Below are positions 1-5,833 of a stretch of 5,838 nt of DNA, in pieces. The DNA comes from Desulfobacula sp. (GTDB lineage: Bacteria > Desulfobacterota > Desulfobacteria > Desulfobacterales > Desulfobacteraceae): the NCBI GenBank assembly GCA_029940245.1, contig JAOZRF010000199.1:1-5838 (forward strand), given 5' to 3'. The notes below the pieces were generated by a model. That model was given only the letters and a program-made list of their open reading frames with translations. It did no database searches and was not told the DNA's origin. Numbering within the stretch: the first letter of the stretch is position 1; every line of letters starts with the position of its first letter. Both the position numbers and the translations under genes were made by a program.

Positions 1-203
1 CCATTGACGGCGGCAAGAAAAAAATTCATATCATTGATCAGGATAAATGTACAAAGTGCGGAACCTGCTTTGAAGTCTGTCCTGCAAAATTTGGTGCAGT
101 GACAAAGATATCCGGTGAGCCTGTTCCGGCTCCTGTTCCTGAAGAGAAAAGAATAATAACCAAAAAGAGCCCTTCAAAAAAAAGCCCAAAAGGAAGCAAG
201 TAA
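1..203 (+). CDS. NuoF-type NADH dehydrogenase/hydrogenase flavoprotein subunit, C-terminal end (5' truncated by window edge)
   Basis: Only the last 66 codons are present; the first complete codon is at base 3 and the TAA stop is at 201-203. The fragment carries a ferredoxin-type [4Fe-4S] motif, CTKCGTCFEVCP (fragment residues 16-27), preceded by HIIDQDKC. This is the usual ending of the extended NuoF/HndC/HoxF-like subunits that have extra C-terminal ferredoxin domains. In such proteins the upstream part binds FMN and NAD(H), and the C-terminal clusters pass electrons to a partner subunit; none of that upstream part is visible here. After the cluster comes a proline-rich hinge (GEPVPAPVPEE) and a strongly basic tail (TKKSPSKKSPKGSK). 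The next gene starts 2 nt after the stop, so the two are almost certainly one operon and one complex. NuoF-type is the likeliest reading, but from this piece alone another ferredoxin-tailed oxidoreductase cannot be excluded. Confidence 0.75.
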   Translation, partial: IDGGKKKIHIIDQDKCTKCGTCFEVCPAKFGAVTKISGEPVPAPVPEEKRIITKKSPSKKSPKGSK

Positions 204-205
204 AA

Positions 206-802
206 ATGAGTGAAATCCAATTTGAGATTGATGGAAGGCAAGTGAAGGCCACCAAAGGGATGACCGTTCTTGAGGCAGCCCAGGGTGCGGGGATATTCAT
301 ACCAACCCTTTGTCATCACGAAAAACTGGAACCTTTCGGGGGCTGCCGGCTTTGTATCGTAGAAGTAGAGGCTAAAGGCTGGACAAAGCTCGTTGTTTCC
401 TGTGTTTACCCGGCAGAAGAAAACATCATTGTCAGGACCCGGACCGAGAAAGTCGATAGAATCCGCAAAACCATTATAGAACTGTTGATGGCACATGCCC
501 CGGATTCACCCCAGTTAAAAAAACTGGCAAAAGAGTATGGCGCTGACAGGGACAGGTATGAAAAAGATCCTTCCTTCTGCATCCACTGCGGCTTGTGTGT
601 CAGATATTGCGCCGAGGTTGTAAAAAAGAACGCCATCGGATTTGTTGACAGAGGAATACACAAAGAAATCAGTTTTATTCCGGAAATAGCCGCAAAAGAG
701 TGCAACGACTGTAAGGAATGTTTTCCCCTCTGCCCGACATCATATCTCCAGGCAGCCTTTGTTCTGAGCCAGTCTCTTGCATTTCCTAAAGGTAAAGATT
801 AA
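206..802 (+). CDS. NuoG/HoxU-type iron-sulfur subunit (2Fe-2S plus two 4Fe-4S) of an NADH-linked oxidoreductase
   Basis: A 198-residue soluble electron-transfer protein. The N-terminal plant-ferredoxin-like fold (about 1-80) has the [2Fe-2S] ligands C36, C47, C50 and C66 in the NuoG-like spacing, with the motif GGCRLC. A helical stretch (about 82-120) leads to two [4Fe-4S] motifs: C125/C128/C131/C135 (CIHCGLCVRYC) and C166/C169/C172/C176 (CNDCKECFPLCP). It matches only the N-terminal module of complex I NuoG or of Fe-hydrogenase and formate dehydrogenase large subunits. No molybdopterin or H-cluster domain follows, and the His/Cys-ligated cluster region between the [2Fe-2S] and [4Fe-4S] parts is missing. 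ATG at 206 is preceded by AGGA at 191-194, inside the end of the previous gene. It probably wires the upstream NuoF-like flavoprotein to a catalytic subunit outside the window. A formate dehydrogenase is suggested by fdhD downstream; a hydrogenase or a Bam-type benzoyl-CoA reductase partner (BamGHI are Nuo-like) is possible. Confidence 0.85.
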   Translation: MSEIQFEIDGRQVKATKGMTVLEAAQGAGIFIPTLCHHEKLEPFGGCRLCIVEVEAKGWTKLVVSCVYPAEENIIVRTRTEKVDRIRKTIIELLMAHAPDSPQLKKLAKEYGADRDRYEKDPSFCIHCGLCVRYCAEVVKKNAIGFVDRGIHKEISFIPEIAAKECNDCKECFPLCPTSYLQAAFVLSQSLAFPKGKD

Positions 803-877
803 TACACAGGAAATGATATCTCTTTTTTCGACGTGGCAGTATGTAAAGGCACAAGATGGTGGCCTGATTTATAGCGC

Positions 878-883
878 AAGGAG
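878..883 (+). promoter_or_regulatory. Shine-Dalgarno sequence supporting the TTG start of fdhD
   Basis: AAGGAG lies 10 nt before a TTG codon at 894. An in-frame TAA at 885-887 rules out any start further upstream. The first in-frame ATG is codon 47, inside the conserved PYSVVMRTPGEE region, so it would remove conserved sequence. TTG at 894 is therefore the best start, although the N-terminus of this family is variable. Confidence 0.6.
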
Positions 884-893
884 TTAAGAACGA

Positions 894-1706
894 TTGAGTG
901 AAGGAAAACATACTGAATTTTATCAGGCGCTATGGTGTGAACAAGGAAACTGCCAGGGCAGCACTTTTGAATTGATCGGCGAGGAACCCCTTTTGATTCA
1001 TATTGATGAGAAGCCTTATTCAGTAGTGATGAGAACACCTGGAGAAGAAATTTTTCATGCAGTCGGACTCTGTCTGGGTGAAGGGATTATAGATGCTGTG
1101 GATGATATTAAGACCATTGGATATGATAAAGACCTGGATCCAAATGGTATTGATATCTGGCTTACACCGGAAAGACGCAAAAAAATCGGGCATCTTCTGA
1201 AAAGAACAAGTTATGTCAGCCAGACCAGTTGTGGTATTTGCGGCAAAAAGATGATAGAGGATCTGAATTCCGTATTAAAGCCGGTCCAAAAAGGCTTTGA
1301 GGTAGAAATAGGCCATATTTTTGATTGCATCAACAAGCTTTCTGAAAACCAGAATTACTATCCAAGAACCCGGGGGTCACATGCTGCACTGCTATTTGAT
1401 GATCAATTAAAAATAATCTCTTTTGCCGAGGATGTCGGTCGGCATAATGCGCTGGATAAGGCAATCGGAAAAGCCTTTATGGGCAAAAAATTGTTCCAGG
1501 CAAGACTTCTGGTTTTATCTTCCAGGATCAGTTATGAACTGGTCCAGAAAGCTGCCAGGGCACGGGTGCAGATGATGATCAGCAAATCAAGACCCACTGC
1601 CCTTGCAGTCAAGATGGGGCAGTCCCTTAACATGACACTGGCCTGTGATTTCGGAGACTCAAAATTACTGGTACTTTGCGGTGAAAACCGCATCAAAAAA
1701 GAATAA
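894..1706 (+). CDS. fdhD: FdhD, sulfurtransferase required for formate dehydrogenase activity
   Basis: FdhD takes persulfide sulfur from a cysteine desulfurase (IscS in E. coli) and inserts it into the bis-pyranopterin guanine dinucleotide cofactor of Mo/W formate dehydrogenase, a step needed for activity. The 270-residue protein has the family length and landmarks. These are the N-terminal EEPLLIHIDEKPYSVVMRTP segment; LGEGII at 61-66; the catalytic cysteine loop SCGICG (C113 and C116, equivalent to the CxxC of E. coli FdhD); RTRGSHAALLF (158-168); the strongly conserved EDVGRHNALDKAIG (179-192); and LSSRISYELVQKAARA (208-223) followed by SRPTALAVKMGQSLNMTL. No signal peptide or membrane segment is seen, so it is cytoplasmic. 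It lies 91 nt after the NuoG-like gene and 73 nt before etfB, so it may be the last gene of the upstream formate dehydrogenase operon. It starts with TTG. The identification is firm. Confidence 0.95.
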   Translation: MSEGKHTEFYQALWCEQGNCQGSTFELIGEEPLLIHIDEKPYSVVMRTPGEEIFHAVGLCLGEGIIDAVDDIKTIGYDKDLDPNGIDIWLTPERRKKIGHLLKRTSYVSQTSCGICGKKMIEDLNSVLKPVQKGFEVEIGHIFDCINKLSENQNYYPRTRGSHAALLFDDQLKIISFAEDVGRHNALDKAIGKAFMGKKLFQARLLVLSSRISYELVQKAARARVQMMISKSRPTALAVKMGQSLNMTLACDFGDSKLLVLCGENRIKKE

Positions 1707-1729
1707 AGCGCAAATAAGAAATTATATTA

Positions 1730-1760
1730 TTGATATAAAAACGATTAAACTAAACATAAT
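1730..1760 (+). promoter_or_regulatory. Candidate sigma70-type promoter upstream of etfB
   Basis: The AT-rich gap after fdhD contains TTGATA (1730-1735) and CATAAT (1755-1760), each 5 of 6 to the consensus, with a 19-nt spacer that is longer than ideal. It would give the etfBA-membrane protein group its own transcript. Nothing that looks like a terminator lies between fdhD and this site, so read-through from upstream is equally possible. In AT-rich DNA such matches arise by chance. Confidence 0.3.
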
Positions 1761-1767
1761 ACTAAAC

Positions 1768-1773
1768 AGGAGG
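1768..1773 (+). promoter_or_regulatory. Strong Shine-Dalgarno sequence deciding the TTG start of etfB
   Basis: A perfect AGGAGG sits 5 nt before TTG at 1779. The protein read from there begins (M)KILTTAKKVVD, the expected first strand of EtfB, and there is no nearby ATG in frame. The start is well supported. Confidence 0.85.
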
Positions 1774-1778
1774 ATAAT

Positions 1779-2561
1779 TTGAAAATTCTCACAACCGCAA
1801 AAAAAGTGGTCGATGTGGAATTGACCATACACGTGGAAAACGGTGCCATTGTCAAAGACGGGTTGCAATATGTGATTAATGCCTGGGATGAAAATGCAGT
1901 GGAAGCCTGTGTCCAGTTAAAGGAAAAGAACGGGGTTGATACAACCCTGGTGAGCCTGGGCAGCGGTGATAACACGGATATGATTCGAAAATGCTATGCC
2001 ATGGGAATTGATAATGCAATTCATATTGATGATCCTGCACTGGAAAACGCGGATTCATTTGTTTTTGCCAAAGTGCTGCAAAAGGTTTATGAGGCAGGAG
2101 ACTATGATCTGATCATCACAGGGAAACAGGCCCAGGATACAGACAGCGGCCAGACCGGTATTATACTGGCAGAGTTCTTAGGATTGCCCTGCGTCAGTAA
2201 TGTGATCGCCATAGAGGTAATAGATGACGGCAAGATTAAAGTTTCCCGGCTGGGTGATCTTGGAACTGAGATTCTAGAAGTGACCCTGCCCGCTGTAATA
2301 ACAGTGAGTGACGGTATTAATGAACCCCGGCTTCCGGCCATGCGCGGTATCATGATGGCAAAGAAAAAGAAAATCCAGGTCATGGATCTTGAGGCTCTTG
2401 GAACTTCCTATGATGAAGTTGGCGGCGGCGCTTTAAAATCAGAAGTTGCAGCGTTTATGGAATCGGAAAAACGACAGGGCGGGCAGAAATTTGAAGGGGA
2501 TGCTGCAGAAATAACAGCCAATGTCGTCGGTCTCCTGGTCAATGAAGCAAAGGTGTTTTAA
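1779..2561 (+). CDS. etfB: Electron transfer flavoprotein, beta subunit
   Basis: EtfB pairs with EtfA to form the cytoplasmic ETF heterodimer that accepts electrons from acyl-CoA dehydrogenases and related flavoenzymes. In this subunit the second nucleotide is AMP in ordinary ETFs or FAD in bifurcating ones. The 260-residue protein has the family length and order: N-terminal KILTTAKKVVD; INAWDENAVEACVQL (33-47), the counterpart of the usual NPxDexAvEeAl; the nucleotide-loop region TGKQAQDTDSGQTG (114-127); SRLGDLGTEILEVTLPAV (156-173); and the recognition loop with basic stretch NEPRLPAMRGIMMAKKKKI (181-199), which contacts partner dehydrogenases. Two departures are visible: L161 in the family signature where a Gly/Asp/Glu is usual, and M188 at the place of the anchoring leucine of human ETF-beta. 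Sequence alone does not settle whether this ETF bifurcates. etfA follows after 55 nt, in the usual B-A order. It starts with TTG after a perfect Shine-Dalgarno sequence. Confidence 0.95.
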   Translation: MKILTTAKKVVDVELTIHVENGAIVKDGLQYVINAWDENAVEACVQLKEKNGVDTTLVSLGSGDNTDMIRKCYAMGIDNAIHIDDPALENADSFVFAKVLQKVYEAGDYDLIITGKQAQDTDSGQTGIILAEFLGLPCVSNVIAIEVIDDGKIKVSRLGDLGTEILEVTLPAVITVSDGINEPRLPAMRGIMMAKKKKIQVMDLEALGTSYDEVGGGALKSEVAAFMESEKRQGGQKFEGDAAEITANVVGLLVNEAKVF

Positions 2562-2616
2562 CGAAATTTAAAACAAACCGGATTTATAACGGATTTCATA
2601 TAAGGAAAATAATATT

Positions 2617-3576
2617 ATGGCTAAAGTACTTGTAATAGCAGATATCAAACAAGGCGAACTAAAAGGCAGCACGGCCGAACTTTTATCAAAAGCCCGCGCC
2701 ATTGGTGCCGAGACCGCTGTTGTGGCAATAGGTAGTAATATCGAATCACTGGCAAAAGATCTGGCAGATGCAGGATCAGATACCCAGTATATTGCAGATG
2801 ATGAAAGTCTTGCACTTTTTTCAGCAGGGCCTTATGCATCATGTGTCGTGGACGCGGCCAGACAATCCAATGCCAACCTGATCTGGTTTGGCTTTTCCGA
2901 AGGCGGCAAGGCCATGGCACCAAGGGTTGCAGCCCAGCTAGAAGCTGCCTGCGCCACAGAAATTACAGATGTTGTGCTGGAAGCAGATCAAATTACGGTC
3001 ACACGACCGGCCATTGCAAATAAGGTCATACAAAAAGTAAAAATTAATACGGAACGACTTGTCGCCGTTGTCAGAGCAGGCGCATTTGAGGCAGCAGAAG
3101 GCCTTTCAGGAACCCGGAATGTGGTTAAACTGACTGCCCCGGAAGCTGATTTAAAGGCTGTGATCAAAGAACTGATTTCAGATGCCGGCGGAGAAATCGA
3201 TCTTGCTGACGCGGACATCGTTATCTCTGTCGGCCGTGGCGCCAGGGATCAGTCCGGTGTTGATCTTGTAAAAGATCTGGCCCATGATCTTAGTGCAGGA
3301 TTTGGCTCTTCCCGGGCCATGGTGGATAGTGGTTTAATGGCACATAACAAGCAGGTGGGGCAAACCGGTAAAATTGTTGCACCAGCGCTTTATATGGCAA
3401 TTGGTATTTCAGGCGCTATCCAGCATCTTGCAGGAATGAACGGTTCAAAAACCATTCTGGCCGTTAACAAAGACCCTGAAGCACCCATTTTTAACGTGGC
3501 TGACTATGGTATTGTCGGAGACCTTTTTGAGGTGGTTCCGATTCTTAAAGAAGAGATTAACAAAATTAGAGGTTAG
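2617..3576 (+). CDS. etfA: Electron transfer flavoprotein, alpha subunit (FAD-binding)
   Basis: EtfA binds the electron-carrying FAD in its C-terminal domain and forms the ETF dimer with EtfB. The 319 residues give the standard layout: N-terminal alpha/beta domain ([21 protein letters not shown] onward, about 1-190), then the FAD domain. The FAD domain contains [10 protein letters not shown] (205-214), [10 protein letters not shown] (230-239), [20 protein letters not shown] (246-265), GAIQHLAGM (266-274) and [20 protein letters not shown] (284-303). The stretch 258-284 fits the PROSITE-type EtfA signature. R233, T250 and H270 align with human R249, T266 and H286, residues that contact the flavin. 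There is no extra N-terminal ferredoxin domain, unlike some clostridial EtfA proteins. ATG at 2617 has AAGGA at 2602-2606. The next gene starts 2 nt after the stop, which makes the membrane protein the likely electron acceptor of this ETF. Confidence 0.96.
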   Translation: MAKVLVIADIKQGELKGSTAELLSKARAIGAETAVVAIGSNIESLAKDLADAGSDTQYIADDESLALFSAGPYASCVVDAARQSNANLIWFGFSEGGKAMAPRVAAQLEAACATEITDVVLEADQITVTRPAIANKVIQKVKINTERLVAVVRAGAFEAAEGLSGTRNVVKLTAPEADLKAVIKELISDAGGEIDLADADIVISVGRGARDQSGVDLVKDLAHDLSAGFGSSRAMVDSGLMAHNKQVGQTGKIVAPALYMAIGISGAIQHLAGMNGSKTILAVNKDPEAPIFNVADYGIVGDLFEVVPILKEEINKIRG

Positions 3577-3578
3577 TT

Positions 3579-5711
3579 ATGAGTCCCCTTTTCATGTCTT
3601 TACTCCTAATTGTCGGGCTCGGGATTTTTGGCCGGACAATGTATTATAAAATCCTGCTGCTGATGGCACTTGAGCCCAATAACCGGCTCAATCATATCAC
3701 AGAACGGCTTAAAAACGTTGTGGTTATCGCACTGGGTCAGAAGCGCCTGGCGGGAAGGAAAAAAGAAAGGGCCTCAGGGATTATGCATGCGCTCATCTTC
3801 TGGGGATTCTGCATCCTTTTAATCCGCAGCCTGAATTTATATGGAGAAGGCTTTTCAAAAGGGTTTGTGCTGCCTTTATTTGGTGATGGCTCCATACTGG
3901 GATATCTGTATATTACTGTAAAAGATATCATGGAAGGTATTGTTTTAGTGATGGTGATTTACGCGTTCTATCGTCGGCTGGTTCTTAAACCCGCACGGTT
4001 GCACAATACATGGGAAGCGTATTTTGTCTTAGGCATGATCGGGGTTTTGATGATTTCCGATATCTTAATCGATGGTGCCCGGTATAACTTGATTATTTTA
4101 CATAATAACCCGGGACATCTTCATTTTTTTAATAATCCGCAGTATGGCTCAGAGTTTCTCTGGACACCGATTTCCGTGGGTGCAGCAAGCCTCATCTCCT
4201 GGATGGGTCCCGACACCACAGCTTACCTCATGGGCGCCATGTTCTGGTTACATATCATGACCCAGTTGACCTTTCTTAATTTCCTGCCCCTGGGAAAACA
4301 TTTTCATGTCATCACAGCCCTTCCCAATGTATTTTTAAAATCTCTGGGATATCCCCATGAAAAGACCCGGCTTCTGGATCTGGAAGATGAATCCGTCTGG
4401 GAAGATGAATCCCTGGGGATCAACCACATCCACCAGCTTAACTGGAAACAGGGACTGGATCTTTACACCTGCACGGAGTGCGGCCGGTGCAAAGAGGTCT
4501 GCCCCACCTATACCACGGACAAACCTTTAAACATGCACGACGTCAATGATGCACTGAAAGCTGAACTGTTTGATAATGCATACAAAATAATTAAACGGGC
4601 AAAATTATTCCCCGCAGTCAAAAAAGATGGCGATTCCGGCAATAATGAAGAAAATAATGAAAAGATAGCCGAGGTTGAGGCTGAACTCAAGATTGCCCTT
4701 AACAGCGAAAAAAAGCTCATTGGTGATGTGATTTCCGAAGACACCCTCTGGGCCTGTACCACCTGCCGGGCCTGTGAAGAAGTCTGTCCTGTGACCATTG
4801 AACAGGTTCCCCGTATAATAGCCATGAGACAGGGACAGGCGTTGATGGCCGGTGTCTATCCCCAGGAGTTGAATGTGGCCTTTAAGGGACTTGAGCGCAA
4901 CGGCAATCCCTGGGGCATAGGGTATGACAAACGCGCTGAATGGGCAGATGGCCTGGGCGTTAAAATAATGGCGGATGACCCTGATGTCGATTATCTGCTC
5001 TGGGTCGGCTGTGCCGGTTCCTTTGATGATCGAAGCAAAAAAGTATCCAAAAGCCTGGTCAAAATCCTGCAGAAAGCCAATATCAGCTTTGCCATCCTGG
5101 GTACGGAAGAAAAATGCACGGGCGACTTTGCCAGACGTGCCGGCAATGAGATGATGTATCAAATGGTAGCCCAGGAAAACATCGAAACCCTGAACAATTA
5201 CAAGGTTAAAAAAATTATCGCGGCATGCCCCCATTGCCTCAATACATTAAAGAATGAATATCCGCAGATGGGCGGAAATTATGAAGTGATTCATCATGCC
5301 CAGTTCATTGATCAGCTTATAAAATCCGGCAAAATCACTTTAACTAAATCCTTGGCCGGCTCTCTGACCTACCATGATCCCTGCTATCTTGGACGATACA
5401 ATTCAATTTACGATCAACCCAGATCAATTTTAAATGCCATATCAAAAGACGGGCTCAAAGAACTGGATCGACATGGCCGGGAAAGTTTCTGCTGCGGCGC
5501 GGGCGGCGGAAGAATGTGGATGGAAGAGACCATTGGCAAAAGAATCAATGTTGAACGATCAGAAGAAATCGTCGCTCAAAACGCGACAACTGTTGCCGTG
5601 GCTTGCCCGTTCTGCTTAACCATGATCGAAGACGGCATGAAAGAGCTGAACAAAGACGAGGATATCAAGACACAGGATATCGCCGAACTTGTGGCAAATA
5701 ATATGGCGTAA
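3579..5711 (+). CDS. Membrane-bound ETF:(mena)quinone oxidoreductase-type Fe-S protein (EMO/FadF-like; NarI-like domain + 2x[4Fe-4S] + two CCG domains)
   Basis: A 710-residue protein likely to carry electrons from reduced ETF to the membrane quinone pool. The N-terminal 250 residues form a NarI-like heme-b region, with hydrophobic segments near 3-28, 68-86, 108-132, 146-165 and 213-237, and possibly a short one near 193-208. Candidate heme-ligand histidines are H70, H225, H241 and H243. Next come two [4Fe-4S] motifs, C298/C301/C304/C308 (CTECGRCKEVCP) and C393/C396/C399/C403 (CTTCRACEEVCP), separated by a charged, Asn/Glu-rich linker (348-375). The C-terminus has two HdrB/HdrD-like CCG domains: C478, C513, C550, C553, and the complete C602, C638-C639, C676, C679 (DPCYLGRYN, FCCGAGGGRMWMEE, CPFC), expected to bind a noncubane cluster. 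The first has K512-C513 instead of Cys-Cys. AGAGG at 3568-3572, inside the end of etfA, serves the ATG and implies translational coupling. The architecture matches the ETF:menaquinone oxidoreductases of syntrophic and sulfate-reducing fatty-acid oxidizers. It is not the flavin-containing ETF-QO (FixC/ETFDH) type. A generic HdrD-like role is the fallback. Confidence 0.88.
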   Translation: MSPLFMSLLLIVGLGIFGRTMYYKILLLMALEPNNRLNHITERLKNVVVIALGQKRLAGRKKERASGIMHALIFWGFCILLIRSLNLYGEGFSKGFVLPLFGDGSILGYLYITVKDIMEGIVLVMVIYAFYRRLVLKPARLHNTWEAYFVLGMIGVLMISDILIDGARYNLIILHNNPGHLHFFNNPQYGSEFLWTPISVGAASLISWMGPDTTAYLMGAMFWLHIMTQLTFLNFLPLGKHFHVITALPNVFLKSLGYPHEKTRLLDLEDESVWEDESLGINHIHQLNWKQGLDLYTCTECGRCKEVCPTYTTDKPLNMHDVNDALKAELFDNAYKIIKRAKLFPAVKKDGDSGNNEENNEKIAEVEAELKIALNSEKKLIGDVISEDTLWACTTCRACEEVCPVTIEQVPRIIAMRQGQALMAGVYPQELNVAFKGLERNGNPWGIGYDKRAEWADGLGVKIMADDPDVDYLLWVGCAGSFDDRSKKVSKSLVKILQKANISFAILGTEEKCTGDFARRAGNEMMYQMVAQENIETLNNYKVKKIIAACPHCLNTLKNEYPQMGGNYEVIHHAQFIDQLIKSGKITLTKSLAGSLTYHDPCYLGRYNSIYDQPRSILNAISKDGLKELDRHGRESFCCGAGGGRMWMEETIGKRINVERSEEIVAQNATTVAVACPFCLTMIEDGMKELNKDEDIKTQDIAELVANNMA

Positions 5712-5727
5712 TTTTTTTAAAAATATC

Positions 5728-5768
5728 AAGCAGCCCCCGGATCAATATCATGTATCCGGGGTCTGCTT
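5728..5768 (+). terminator. Rho-independent-type terminator after the ETF/membrane protein operon
   Basis: A hairpin begins 16 nt after the last stop codon. Arm 5728-5742 (AAGCAGCCCCCGGAT) pairs with 5754-5768 (ATCCGGGGTCTGCTT): 14 of 15 bases pair, with one C/T mismatch, around an 11-nt loop. The downstream tract (CTTTCTTACCTTCTTTCC) is T-rich but broken. On the other strand the hairpin is followed by TTGATATTTTTAAAAAAATT, so it could stop transcription from both directions. Confidence 0.78.
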
Positions 5769-5818
5769 TCTTACCTTCTTTCCCCAGGCCTTCAAATTTT
5801 AATAATATTTTTAAAAAA

Positions 5819-5833
5819 CAGGGGTTTTCCCTG
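5819..5833. other. Small inverted repeat at the window edge
   Basis: CAGGG (5819-5823) and CCCTG (5829-5833) flank a 5-nt GTTTT loop, just after an A-run. It could be a weak second hairpin, or part of the leader or terminator of a neighbouring gene beyond the window. The stem is only 5 bp and the context is cut off. Otherwise the 3' end (5769-5838) shows no gene. Confidence 0.25.

Noticed and set aside
38..496. A 152-codon minus-strand open frame across the NuoF-like/NuoG-like junction
   Set aside because: It is antisense to two genes with intact cysteine motifs, and its translation resembles no family I recognise.
803..893. Possible promoter or terminator between the NuoG-like gene and fdhD
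   Set aside because: No -35/-10 pair with acceptable spacing and no GC-rich hairpin with a T-run was found. fdhD is more simply read as part of the upstream operon.
2579..2596. CGGATTT occurring twice (2579-2585, 2590-2596) between etfB and etfA
   Set aside because: Only 7 bases repeat, with period 11, in a short AT-rich spacer. This is compatible with chance, and there is no dyad or hairpin.
2617..3576. EtfBA as a confirmed flavin-bifurcating ETF
   Set aside because: The flavin-contacting residues R233, T250 and H270 occur in both kinds of ETF. No motif I can read unambiguously shows FAD instead of AMP in EtfB, and the EMO-like partner fits an ordinary quinone-reducing route.
4605..5234. 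A 209-codon open frame on the minus strand within the membrane protein gene
   Set aside because: It lies wholly antisense to well-conserved cluster and CCG-domain codons and has no recognisable motif. It is a by-product of codon bias on the plus strand.
3579..5711. A methanogen-type heterodisulfide reductase HdrDE fusion
   Set aside because: The CCG and ferredoxin domains are HdrD-like. However, the fused NarI-like N-terminus and the 2-nt spacing from etfA fit the ETF:menaquinone oxidoreductase group better.
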